Shown here: positions 46,724 to 54,769 of the stretch, in pieces
Layout of the letters: each line of letters opens with the position of its first letter
Position numbering within the stretch: the first letter of the stretch is position 1
NCBI GenBank assembly: GCA_022826925.1
Contig: JAJDTX010000113.1
Location: forward strand, 1-61,786
Length of the DNA stretch: 61,786 nucleotides
Source: Bryobacterales bacterium
Lineage (GTDB): Bacteria; Acidobacteriota; Terriglobia; Bryobacterales; UBA6623
Direction: 5' to 3'
Made by a program: the position numbers and the translations under genes
The notes under the pieces: model-generated
The model's database searches: none
Seen by the model: the letters and a program-made list of their open reading frames with translations, nothing else
Told to the model about the DNA's origin: nothing

Positions 46724-48934
46724 CTACTCGGTTCGGAACCGCGAGCCGTGCAGCAGACGCAGGCCGTTGAAGATCACCACCAGCGTGGCGCCCATGTCGG
46801 CGGCCACCGCCAGCCACAGCGTCGCCATGTTCTGCGCCGCCAGCACGAGGAACAACAACTTGAAGCCGAGGGCGATGGCGACGTTCTGGCGGATCACGCG
46901 AAGGCAGAAGCGCCCGGTACGGACGAGATCAGGCAGAAGCTCGAGGCGGGGCGACATCAGCACGACCTCGGCGGACTCCAAGGCGATGTCGGTACCAGTG
47001 CCTCCCACGCCAATGCCGAGCGAGGCGGCGACCAGCGCTTCGGCGTCGTTGACACCGTCTCCAACCATGGCCACGCTCCCGTAGCTGGCTTCTATCTCCT
47101 CGATCGCCGCGCGCTTGTCTTCTGGCAGTAGCGAGGCCCGCGCTTCGTCGATTCCGGCCGCCTCGCGCACGGCTTCGACCGCGGCGCGATGATCTCCGCT
47201 GAGGATCATGGTGCGTGCGATCCCGAGCTCTCGCAACTCGGCTACCACGCTCCTCGCTTCCGGACGGACCGGATCGCGGAGCCGCACGAGTGCCCACGGA
47301 GTGTCCCCTTCTCCGCAGATCACCACCGTGTCGGAATCCGAGCCCAACAGAGCCCTCGCCTCAGGATTGGCGGCCGCTTCCGCGAGCCCCAGCATGCGCG
47401 AGTTCCCGGCCCAGAAACGCGCGCCGCCAACGACGGCCGAAGCGCCCATTCCGCGCTCGATGCGGAACTCCTCGGCCGGTGGCGGCAGAATCCCGCGCTC
47501 GGCGGCGTGGGCGACGATCGCGCGAGCGAGGGGGTGTTCGCTGTAGCGCTCAAGCGCCGCCAGCCGGCCCAGGATGTCGCTCAGCTCTCTTCCGTGGAGA
47601 GGCACGATCTCCTCAACCTGCGGCTCTCCGGCCGTGAGCACGCCCGTCTTGTCGAAGGCGACGGCGCGGATGCGCGCGGCTTCCTCGAGAAAAGCCCCTC
47701 CCTTGATCAGCAGCCCGCGCCGGGCGGCCTTGGCAACCGCCGCCGCGATCGCCACCGGCGTCGAGATGACCAAGGCGCAGGGACAGGAGATCAGCAGTGT
47801 CAACATGCCCCGGTAGAACCAGAGCGAGAACGGCTCGCCTGCCAACAGCGGCGGGCCTGCCGCAACGCCCACGGCCACCAGAAACATCGTCGGCGTGTAA
47901 TAGCGCGCGAAGCGGTCGACAAATTGTTCCGAGGGCGCCCGGCGGTGCTGGCTTTCCTCGAGCATCCGCAGAATGCGCGCTAGCCGCGTGTCGTCAGCCG
48001 CGCGTGTCGTGCGGATGTCCAGCACTCCGTCGCTGTTGAAGGTGCCAGCGTAGACCGTGTCTCCGGGCCGCTTCATCGTCGGCACGGACTCGCCGGTGAG
48101 CATCGACTCGTTGACTCCGGAGATTCCGCTCTCGACCTCCCCGTCGCAGGGAACGTGCTCGCCTGGCCGTACGCGGATGAGCGCGCCGACCGCGACCGAA
48201 GCGGCTGCGACCCGATGCTCGTGGTCGCCGTGGATGACCGAGGCCTGCTGGGGCGCGACCGACATCAAGCCGCCGACCTCGCGCCGGGCGCGCGCCATGC
48301 TCCAGCCCTCCAGCCGGCCGGCCAGCGAGAACAGAAAGGCCAGAGTCGCTGCCTCCGCCCACTGGCTCAAGCAGGCCGCCCCGATCAACGAGACGAGCAC
48401 GAGCGCGTTCATGTCGGGCCGGGCGGCGGCGAGGGACTTGAGTCCCTTCGGGACGACCAGGGCGGCACCGCCGACCAGCGCAACCAGCAAGCAGACCAGC
48501 GCGGCCAGCGACTCGCCTTCATGCTGGTGCGAGATCGCCGCCAGCCAGTCGCCCGAACTCAGAGCGTGCAGGGCGAGGCCGAGCGTCAGCGCCGCGCCGC
48601 TGACGCCGGTCAGCAGGTCGCGCCCGCTCCGCTCGAAGAAGCGTGCCTCGCGCGGCGGCTCTTCCCACGGGCTGCATTCCAAGCCGAGGTCCGAGACCTG
48701 CTCGGCGATCCGCTCGCTCGTCAGCGCTTCCGGATCGTAGGCCGCGGTCAACTTGCCCCGCACAACGTCGAAGCGAAGCCCCTCGATGCCCGGCTCTCCG
48801 TCGAGCCGTCTGCGAATGATGGCGACCTCTTCCGCGCAATCCAGCCCGTAGACTCGATACTCAGCGGTTCTATTGCGTTCGTGTTTTATGGACGACAAGC
48901 GCGTTCGGAAAGGGCGAGTCCCCAAAAATAGCAT
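46724..48934 (-). CDS. P1B-type heavy-metal ATPase (Zn/Cd/Pb exporter type)
   Basis: The ~736-residue efflux ATPase has an N-terminal HMA-like domain whose metal site is GLDCAEEV (one Cys followed by Glu-Glu, a form seen in Zn/Cd pumps). It also has actuator LTGESVP, the membrane site SCPCALVISTP (CPC), phosphorylation loop DKTGVLTAGEP, RYSEHPLARAI, and hinge MVGDGVNDAEAL. CPC plus the Glu-rich N-terminus points to Zn2+/Cd2+/Pb2+ rather than Cu+. DKTGVLT departs from the usual DKTGTLT. It is divergent from the ArsR gene, leaving about 145 bp of shared regulatory space. Start ATG 48934 is provisional; no clear ribosome-binding site is visible. Confidence 0.92.
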   Translation of the reverse strand: MLFLGTRPFRTRLSSIKHERNRTAEYRVYGLDCAEEVAIIRRRLDGEPGIEGLRFDVVRGKLTAAYDPEALTSERIAEQVSDLGLECSPWEEPPREARFFERSGRDLLTGVSGAALTLGLALHALSSGDWLAAISHQHEGESLAALVCLLVALVGGAALVVPKGLKSLAAARPDMNALVLVSLIGAACLSQWAEAATLAFLFSLAGRLEGWSMARARREVGGLMSVAPQQASVIHGDHEHRVAAASVAVGALIRVRPGEHVPCDGEVESGISGVNESMLTGESVPTMKRPGDTVYAGTFNSDGVLDIRTTRAADDTRLARILRMLEESQHRRAPSEQFVDRFARYYTPTMFLVAVGVAAGPPLLAGEPFSLWFYRGMLTLLISCPCALVISTPVAIAAAVAKAARRGLLIKGGAFLEEAARIRAVAFDKTGVLTAGEPQVEEIVPLHGRELSDILGRLAALERYSEHPLARAIVAHAAERGILPPPAEEFRIERGMGASAVVGGARFWAGNSRMLGLAEAAANPEARALLGSDSDTVVICGEGDTPWALVRLRDPVRPEARSVVAELRELGIARTMILSGDHRAAVEAVREAAGIDEARASLLPEDKRAAIEEIEASYGSVAMVGDGVNDAEALVAASLGIGVGGTGTDIALESAEVVLMSPRLELLPDLVRTGRFCLRVIRQNVAIALGFKLLFLVLAAQNMATLWLAVAADMGATLVVIFNGLRLLHGSRFRTE

Positions 48935-49026
48935 GTTGCCCGGCGGCGAAGCGACTACTGCCAAGCACTGGCCCGCAAACGGGAGAGGCGAACCTTTCGT
49001 CGGTACGATTTTTTCGATGGGCGGAG

Positions 49027-49056
49027 TTGCGCGCAGAACCGTCGAGGTAGTATCAT
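49027..49056 (+). promoter_or_regulatory. Candidate promoter of the arsR-type repressor operon
   Basis: TTGCGC (49027-49032) and TATCAT (49051-49056) are 18 bp apart, upstream of the repressor ATG at 49079. The operator-like motif immediately follows the -10. Confidence 0.4.
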
Positions 49057-49057
49057 C

Positions 49058-49074
49058 ATTTCAATAATCGTTCA
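49058..49074. promoter_or_regulatory. SmtB/ArsR-like operator candidate
   Basis: Read on the minus strand the 17-mer is TGAACGATTATTGAAAT. It resembles the SmtB/ZiaR/CzrA-type half-site arrangement TGAAC-N-NN-TATT-x-A. It lies between the -10 and the start codon of the ArsR gene, a position where binding would block transcription. The inverted symmetry is imperfect and no second copy was found. Confidence 0.4.
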
Positions 49075-49078
49075 ACCG

Positions 49079-49456
49079 ATGAATCCACAAGCCGAGCCCC
49101 TTTGCGAAGAGCCGCATTCCCAGCGGCGCGAGACGCGCAAGCCAAGCGTCGACGAGGCCGCCCTCGGACGCGCGGCAGAACTGTTCGCCGCGCTCGGAGA
49201 CCCGCCTCGCTTGCGTCTGCTGGCCCTGTTGGCGCAGGGTCCGGCGTGCGTGTCCGATCTGGCCGAGGACGAACAGGAAGGCATGTCGACGATCTCGCAG
49301 CGGCTCAAGGTGCTCCGCGCGGCCTCGTTGGTCCGCCGCCGGCGTCAAGGCAAGCACGTCATTTACGCACTGGCGGATCAGCATGTGGTCGATTTGGTTT
49401 TCAATGCGCTGGCTCACGCGAGCGAGGCACAGGTTGTTGGCAAGTCCAAGGAGTAG
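49079..49456 (+). CDS. ArsR/SmtB-family zinc-responsive repressor
   Basis: The 125-residue winged-helix protein has the ArsR core (AAELFAALGDPPRLRLLALLAQGPACVSDLAED, recognition helix MSTISQRLKVLRAASLV). Its alpha-5 helix contains Asp100-x-His102 - ten residues - His113-x-x-Glu116, an exact DXHX10HX2E pattern. That is the intersubunit zinc site known from SmtB and CzrA. The CxC arsenic-type alpha-3 site is absent (ACVSD has a single Cys). It should bind DNA when zinc-free and derepress the adjacent His-rich protein and, probably, the divergent P-type ATPase. The His-rich gene starts 6 bp downstream. Confidence 0.92.
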   Translation: MNPQAEPLCEEPHSQRRETRKPSVDEAALGRAAELFAALGDPPRLRLLALLAQGPACVSDLAEDEQEGMSTISQRLKVLRAASLVRRRRQGKHVIYALADQHVVDLVFNALAHASEAQVVGKSKE

Positions 49457-49461
49457 AAATC

Positions 49462-49812
49462 ATGTCCGAACATGTAATCCATCAAGATCACGAGCATGTC
49501 CACGGCCCCGGCTGCGGCCACACTGCCGTCGAACACGACGGCCACGTCGACTATTTGCACGACGGCCACCTCCATCACGCCCACGAGGGGCACTACGACG
49601 AGCATGCGATCGAGGTCAGCGCGAAGAACCCTGACGCATGCACTCCGAACCACGACTGCCAAGCCCACGCCGCCGACCACCAGCACGGCCCGGGCTGCGG
49701 CCACGAAGCCGTGCCACACGGCGACCACGTGGACTACCTCGTCGACGGCCACCTGCACCATCCGCACGGCGACCACTGCGACGATCACGGCCCGTTGTCC
49801 GCCATCGCCTGA
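49462..49812 (+). CDS. Histidine-rich repeat metal-binding protein
   Basis: The protein is 116 residues with 28 His and 5 Cys. It is an internal tandem duplication: HGPGCGHTAVEHDGHVDYLH plus DGHLHHAHEGHYDEH in the first half, and HGPGCGHEAVPHGDHVDYLV plus DGHLHHPHGDHCDDH in the second. There is no signal peptide, so it should buffer metal in the cytoplasm. Coupling to the zinc-type ArsR gene (6-bp gap, with AAGGAG before the ATG) makes zinc the likely ligand. The frame back to 49102 is antisense-free but overlaps the ArsR gene in another frame and is rejected. Confidence 0.87.
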   Translation: MSEHVIHQDHEHVHGPGCGHTAVEHDGHVDYLHDGHLHHAHEGHYDEHAIEVSAKNPDACTPNHDCQAHAADHQHGPGCGHEAVPHGDHVDYLVDGHLHHPHGDHCDDHGPLSAIA

Positions 49813-49988
49813 AGCTCCCGCTTCTGCAACGTAGGCTCGCCGCGCGGCAGCGCCTGGCCGGTCGTCGCCAGAGGTGCGTCGACGAACCCGGGTCCGGGCG
49901 TCAACCAGGTCCGTCCAGCCGGAAGCCGGCCCTCCCCGGCAGAAACGCGGTCGACCGCCCGACCACGTCAGCGCGGAGGATATAGATC

Positions 49989-50005
49989 CGGGGCTGAGAG
50001 CCCCG
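49989..50005. terminator. Hairpin between the His-rich gene and the G3E GTPase gene
   Basis: A perfect 7-bp CGGGGCT/AGCCCCG stem has a 3-nt loop, with a short GGGTTT on its right side. It lies in the 261-bp gap between the convergent operons (49812 and 50074) and could terminate either. The rest of the gap has no visible gene; a 12-bp palindrome lies at 49947-49958. Confidence 0.4.
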
Positions 50006-50073
50006 CGGGTTTCCTCTGCAGCGGGCGCTGCTTGACGAAACTGTCCGCGGATTTCCGCTGGGAAGCGGCCGGT

Positions 50074-51288
50074 CTACGGCTCGTCTTCTTCTGCCGCTAT
50101 CCACGTTGGCAGTGGGTCGTCCAACGAAGCCCACCCCGAGGCGCCGGCGGCCATCTCGGCGTCAGTCAGCAGACAGCCGTCCAGGGCAGCCTCGATTGCC
50201 TCTTGCGGCATCTCGATTCCGATGAAGACGATCTCTTGACGGCGGTCGCCGTGGTCGGGCTCCCATACCTGGCCGACCCACTCCAGGGTCTCCGGGCCGT
50301 CGATGAGCTCTGCTGGGTCCAGCGCGGCGAACCAGTGTCCTCCGGGCTCCAAGGTCAGCGAGTCTCCGGCGATCGAAAGCGCGCCAGCCACGGCATGGCG
50401 GGTGGCCAGCCAGACGACCCCCTTCGCCCGCAGCACGCCCTCGAAGGAACCTTCGAAGGTCGCAGCCAGCCGCGCCGGATGGAAGGGCCGCCGCCTCCTA
50501 TAGACGAAGCTGCCGATGCCGTACTCCTCGGTCTCGGGCGTGTGGTCGCCTTGCACTTCCTGAATCCAACCCGCCGTTTGCTCGGCGCGTTCGAAATCGA
50601 ACAGGCCCGTGTCGAAGATCAGGTCGAGCGGAATCCGCCCGTAGGTCGTCTGGGCCAACGTCGCCGTTTGGTTGAGCTTGCGCAGGACCCCGGTCAACCG
50701 TGCGACTTCTTCCCGGCTCATCTTGTCGGTCTTGTTGAGAACCAGGACGTTGGCGAGCTCGACCTGGTCGACTAGGAGCTCGGCGATCGTGCGGTCGTCT
50801 TCGTCGTCGACCCCCAGCCCGCGATCGAGCAGGTCTTCTCCGGAGCCGAAGTCGCGAAGAAAACCCGGGCCGTCGACGACGGTGACCATCGTGTCCAATC
50901 GGGCCAGCTCGCCCAGATGAACGCCAAACTCGTCCGACAAGGCGAAAGTGGCCGCGACGGGAAGCGGCTCGGAGATACCGGTCGATTCGACCAGCAGGTA
51001 GTCGAAGCGACCCTCCCGCGCTAGGCGTGCGACCTCGTCGAGCAGGTCTTCACGCAACGTGCAGCAAATGCAGCCGTTGGTCATTTCGATCAACCGCTCG
51101 TCGACGCGGCTGAGCTCGGCGCCGCCGTTGCGAACAAGCTGGGCATCGACGTTGACCTCGCTCATGTCGTTGACGATGACCGCGACGCGGCGGCCTTCGC
51201 GGTTGTGCAGCGCGTGGTTGAGCAACGTCGTCTTGCCGGCGCCGAGGAAGCCGGAGAGCACGGTTACGGGAAGGCGTGGGTCGTTCAA
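50074..51288 (-). CDS. COG0523 / CobW-family G3E GTPase, zinc metallochaperone type
   Basis: The 404-residue GTPase has Walker [14 protein letters not shown], the metal motif [11 protein letters not shown] (CxCC, near residue 75), [13 protein letters not shown] near residue 195, and a C-terminal CobW_C domain (~270-400, [24 protein letters not shown]). This is the ZigA/YciC-like branch that hands zinc to client proteins when zinc is scarce. It initiates at TTG 51288, overlapping the upstream stop (TTGA); GGAGGAA 7 nt before supports this. It is the last gene of the metal-uptake operon. Confidence 0.9.
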   Translation of the reverse strand: MNDPRLPVTVLSGFLGAGKTTLLNHALHNREGRRVAVIVNDMSEVNVDAQLVRNGGAELSRVDERLIEMTNGCICCTLREDLLDEVARLAREGRFDYLLVESTGISEPLPVAATFALSDEFGVHLGELARLDTMVTVVDGPGFLRDFGSGEDLLDRGLGVDDEDDRTIAELLVDQVELANVLVLNKTDKMSREEVARLTGVLRKLNQTATLAQTTYGRIPLDLIFDTGLFDFERAEQTAGWIQEVQGDHTPETEEYGIGSFVYRRRRPFHPARLAATFEGSFEGVLRAKGVVWLATRHAVAGALSIAGDSLTLEPGGHWFAALDPAELIDGPETLEWVGQVWEPDHGDRRQEIVFIGIEMPQEAIEAALDGCLLTDAEMAAGASGWASLDDPLPTWIAAEEDEP

Positions 51289-51866
51289 TTCGATTCCTCC
51301 ATGGGCTCAGGATGAGGTTGGCCGTCGATCGCGTCGGCGAGCGTGCGCCAAGCGTGGGGAACCGCTTGGGGCGGCAGTCCCCTGGAATGCCCTTTCCATT
51401 GACTCAGGACGATGCGACGATACTCCAGACCGCCCCGCGCCAGGGCCCACTCCTCGTAATCCGCGACGCGCCGACTGGCGGCGGCGGTCAAGTCAAGCGG
51501 TATGCGGGGCGACGGAGGCGTCTGTGCAGCCGGGAGCGTGTCGGGCTTCCAAATCGGCTCGTGGACCGTTTCCGACGGCAGCCAAACGGGCAAAAACTGG
51601 TAGCGGTTGAGGTAGACGCTGCCCTTGCGCGGCGTTCCGTACAGGAGTCCGAAACCCCACAACAGCAGGCTGTCTCCGTCGGGTAGCGCGAGCGTGTAGC
51701 AGCTCGATCCTACTTCTCCTTCGGGCGGCCGCCGCCTGAGGAAGCCCGCTTCGAGCAGCAGGTTGCCTTCTGAATGCACGATGTCCCGGCCCCAGTTCCA
51801 GCACTGCCGGTCCAGCAGATTTTGCCCCTTGCGTTGGCTAGCGCCGGAGATCGTGCTCACAACCAT
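51285..51866 (-). CDS. Uncharacterised 193-residue protein of the metal operon
   Basis: I do not recognise a family. The protein is soluble-looking, with two Cys in the first half ([11 protein letters not shown] and [20 protein letters not shown]). A central beta-rich segment ([38 protein letters not shown]) follows, then a helical C-terminus rich in Arg ([30 protein letters not shown]). It overlaps the FeoB-like gene by 10 bp upstream and the G3E GTPase by 4 bp downstream, so all three are translated together. ATG 51866 is chosen because the longer frame runs antisense-like through the FeoB gene. A role with the transporter or chaperone is inferred from coupling only. Confidence 0.75.
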   Translation of the reverse strand: MVVSTISGASQRKGQNLLDRQCWNWGRDIVHSEGNLLLEAGFLRRRPPEGEVGSSCYTLALPDGDSLLLWGFGLLYGTPRKGSVYLNRYQFLPVWLPSETVHEPIWKPDTLPAAQTPPSPRIPLDLTAAASRRVADYEEWALARGGLEYRRIVLSQWKGHSRGLPPQAVPHAWRTLADAIDGQPHPEPMEESN

Positions 51867-53485
51867 GCTCCGGCCCAAGCCAGCAAAGCGCTGAACCCGG
51901 TGGCCGCCACAGCCTGCCGACCCACCAACCGCAGCGCGAACGCGCGGCCCTGCTCGCGCACAATCGTCAAGCAGGTGACCAGGCAAGGCACCAGCACGCC
52001 GGCCAGGTAGACGGCCGTCAACAATTGGACGGAGCTCAAGCTTACGGCGACGCCCGGCTCTGCGAGCAGCAAGATGCCGTCCTTGCGCACGCTCGCCAAG
52101 ACCACCGCCAGGGCCGCGTCCGAGGGCAATCGAAAGATGGCCATCGCCGGCTCGAAGACGGCCGACGCAGCTTGCAACGCGCCCAGCCAATGCAACAAAG
52201 AAGCCACGGCCGTGATCAGAAAGAAGACCGGGAAGGCCCTGCGAAAGAACTCCCGAACGGCGCCATGCGCCTCAAGCCAGATGGCCCTCGGACGCGGCCA
52301 AGTCAAGCAGACCCGGCCCTGCGTAAACGGCGCGTTGAAGGGAGAACGAGCCGCTTGCGGCGCGATGAGCCGGGCGTAGGCGAGAGTCGTGGCGCCAAGA
52401 TAAAGCAGGTAGGGTACGACCAGTTCGGGTCGACCCGCCGCGGCGAACACCGCCACCGTCGCCCCCAGCTGATACGAACAGGCGGAACCGAAAGCAATGG
52501 CTGAGACGCATACGCCACGCGCGCAAGCCGACGACGAGCGTGCGCCGATGACGGCGGGCACGTTGCAGCCGAACCCCATCACGACCCGGGCCAACTCCCG
52601 GCCCGTCATGCCGAACGGCTGCAGCCACGGATTCATGGCGTTTGTCAGGCGATCGAGCAGGCCGCTCGTTTTGTACGCAGCCATTAGCAGCGCATGGAGC
52701 ACGACAACCGGAGTTGCCCACACCAACAGCAGCGGCCCCATCGTGACAAAGCCGTAGTCGCCGGCGAGGATCGCCGCAAGCGGCTGCGGCCAGCTTGACA
52801 GCAATTCGGCCAGCGGCCCAGTCAGGGCGCTGACCCAAGGATCGATCCGGTCTGCGAGACTGTTGGCGGCGCCCACCGCGACACAGGCGGGCGCTAACAA
52901 GAGCAGCAGCGCCCAGAAGGGACCGAGGGCGGAGCGCTCGAAGAAAAGAGGACGCGGACGGGCGGTCAGATCGCCGAAGTTCAATCCGGCTTCGGCGGGG
53001 ACCGGGCTGGGCGCTTCCAGCGCCTGCATCACCCTTCGACGATCGTCGGCGTCCAGCCGTCGAGCGTCCACCGCAACGACAGGCAAACCCGTCCGGAGCG
53101 CCAGCTCTCCCAGCCGCGGCTCCACCTCCTGCCGGGCTAGTCGGTCCCTAAGGGTCACGACCAGTGCGCCGGGTCTACCTGCTGCGAGCGGCAGCAGGTC
53201 GGCCAAGTCCGCGTCCAGTGCGGTTCCCTGGGCAACCAATAGGACGGTATCATCGCCGCGCATCCGCTCCAAGGCTAGTTGGGTTGTGTCAACGTCGGAG
53301 CTTCGTAGCAGCCCGGGCGTGTCGATCAGCTCCCAGTCGTCCAACCGGTAGGAGTCGCAGCCGACGGTGGCGCCTCGGAAGTTCGAGGCAGCGATGGGCG
53401 CACCCGCCAGGGATGCGGCCAGTTGCGTCTTGCCGACGTTTTCCTTACCGAACAGAACCACAGTTCGACTTGGCGTCGGGAGCAT
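51857..53485 (-). CDS. FeoB-like GTPase-permease, short form
   Basis: The 542-residue protein has an N-terminal small GTPase domain (G1 FGKENVGKTQLAA at residues 12-24, G3 IDTPGL near 56) and a membrane domain from about residue 180. The membrane part has the FeoB gate hallmarks VVMGFGCNVPAVIGARS near residue 300, SACSYQLGATVAVFAAA near 340, and VRKDGILLL near 490 (compare RRDxGAAGL in FeoB). FeoB normally exceeds 700 residues; this form lacks the C-terminal cytoplasmic part. The G4 position reads TLRD, not NxxD. No FeoA is nearby. Its operon partners are zinc-type, so zinc transport is the working hypothesis. GAAGAGG upstream supports ATG 53485. Confidence 0.82.
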   Translation of the reverse strand: MLPTPSRTVVLFGKENVGKTQLAASLAGAPIAASNFRGATVGCDSYRLDDWELIDTPGLLRSSDVDTTQLALERMRGDDTVLLVAQGTALDADLADLLPLAAGRPGALVVTLRDRLARQEVEPRLGELALRTGLPVVAVDARRLDADDRRRVMQALEAPSPVPAEAGLNFGDLTARPRPLFFERSALGPFWALLLLLAPACVAVGAANSLADRIDPWVSALTGPLAELLSSWPQPLAAILAGDYGFVTMGPLLLVWATPVVVLHALLMAAYKTSGLLDRLTNAMNPWLQPFGMTGRELARVVMGFGCNVPAVIGARSSSACARGVCVSAIAFGSACSYQLGATVAVFAAAGRPELVVPYLLYLGATTLAYARLIAPQAARSPFNAPFTQGRVCLTWPRPRAIWLEAHGAVREFFRRAFPVFFLITAVASLLHWLGALQAASAVFEPAMAIFRLPSDAALAVVLASVRKDGILLLAEPGVAVSLSSVQLLTAVYLAGVLVPCLVTCLTIVREQGRAFALRLVGRQAVAATGFSALLAWAGAWL

Positions 53486-53497
53486 TTCACGGCCTCT

Positions 53498-54625
53498 TCA
53501 GCATGCGCATTCGTCGTGGCAGCACGATAGATCGTCGAGGTACATTCCGTTGCGGCGATACTCCTCCAGCGGCTCCGTGCTCACACGCAGGCGGCGGGCG
53601 ATCTGGTTGGCCACCACGGCGAAGCGCTGGCGGAACTTGTAGATGAAACAGAAGATGAGATCGCCTTGGCGCACCTGCGGCCCGACCAAGAAGAGCCCTT
53701 TCGCCACGGTGGACTCGTCGTTTTCCGTGAGCAGCGGAAAACTGTCCTCTCTCCACTCGAACAACGAGCGCACGAGCCTTGCCGAACCGACGAATCCGGA
53801 GGCTAGGATCGGCTTCTCGGCGCAGTCGACGACCTCGCCGTCCTGGAGTGCCAACTGATAGCCGTTCTCGTTGCGTTGTACGCCGATGACCGTACAGCCG
53901 CCGCGCAGCGTCACCCGGCCCGAGTCCATAGCCGAATTCAGACGTGCCTTCGTAAAGGGCGACAAGAGCTCGCTGGGGTCCGAGCTTTTTCGCTTCCATG
54001 GCTCGCCGCCGTCGAAGACGACGGCTCGTCGACCTGCGGCGGCCAGCCCGACGGCGGCGTCGATGCCGCTCTCGGAGCCGCCGATTATGCATCTCTCGTC
54101 GCCGCTGAGATCGTCCCACGAGATCACCTTGGAGCTGTGCAGGCAAAGCTCGGCGCCGCGGATGCCGTTGGTCCTCGGGTACTGCATTTCGCCGCCCGCC
54201 CAGACCACGAACCGCGCGCGGATGTCGCCGCGGTTCGTCTTCACCCGGAACTTCTTGAGCCGAGGGTTCCTCGTGACCGAGAGAACGTCGATCCCGGTCG
54301 CCACCGGCAAGTCGAAGTGTTTCGCGACCCCTCGCAGATAGCCGGCGTACTCCTCCCCCGTGGGGTGCTCGACGCCGATTGAGTAGGCCGGCGAGGTGTA
54401 AAGACAGACGGAATTGAGGTCGAGCGTGCCGAACTGGGTGCTGTTGAACGACGGCGTGATGAAGCGCATTTGCTGGGGCCAACGCAGGAATGAGGCACCG
54501 ATTGCGGAGCGTTCGAGGATCACAAAGTTATCGATTCCGAGGTCGCGTAGCGTCGCACCGAAGCCGACACCGGCGGCACCGGCGCCGACGACCACAACGT
54601 CGAATGAGCGGGCTCCTGTCGTCAT
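53498..54625 (-). CDS. FAD/NAD(P)-binding oxidoreductase with Cys-rich C-terminal tail
   Basis: The 375-residue flavoprotein has an N-terminal FAD-binding VVVVGAGAAGVGFGATL and a second dinucleotide motif IIGGSESGIDAAVGLAAAG near residue 188. It also has a flavin-monooxygenase/CzcO-like layout (FLRWPQQMRFITPSFNS, LYTSPAYSIGVEHPTGEEYAGYL). Uniquely it ends CCHDECAC (last eight residues), a five-thiolate-plus-His tail suited to metal binding or to a redox-active disulphide. It lies 12 bp upstream of the FeoB-like gene and 144 bp after the TonB receptor. AGGTGAGG precedes ATG 54625. Reaction unknown. Confidence 0.82.
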   Translation of the reverse strand: MTTGARSFDVVVVGAGAAGVGFGATLRDLGIDNFVILERSAIGASFLRWPQQMRFITPSFNSTQFGTLDLNSVCLYTSPAYSIGVEHPTGEEYAGYLRGVAKHFDLPVATGIDVLSVTRNPRLKKFRVKTNRGDIRARFVVWAGGEMQYPRTNGIRGAELCLHSSKVISWDDLSGDERCIIGGSESGIDAAVGLAAAGRRAVVFDGGEPWKRKSSDPSELLSPFTKARLNSAMDSGRVTLRGGCTVIGVQRNENGYQLALQDGEVVDCAEKPILASGFVGSARLVRSLFEWREDSFPLLTENDESTVAKGLFLVGPQVRQGDLIFCFIYKFRQRFAVVANQIARRLRVSTEPLEEYRRNGMYLDDLSCCHDECAC

Positions 54626-54769
54626 CGCCTCACCTGAACCGTCTTCCGTCCGCTGGCGCGTAACTCGCCATCGCGCAGTCGAGTCCGACCGTCGCCTCGG
54701 GCGCCCCGACCACCTGCGGCAGTCGGGACGCGGGTTTCGCCACCACGGCGTCGAGCGCCCGACACAACA

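Noticed and set aside
49102..49461. Extended frame upstream of the His-rich protein
   Set aside because: It overlaps the ArsR gene in another frame, is Arg-rich noise, and the ATG at 49462 has a ribosome-binding site.
49947..49958. 12-bp perfect palindrome GCGGTCGACCGC
   Set aside because: Short GC palindromes of this size are expected by chance in GC-rich DNA and it has no relation to a promoter.
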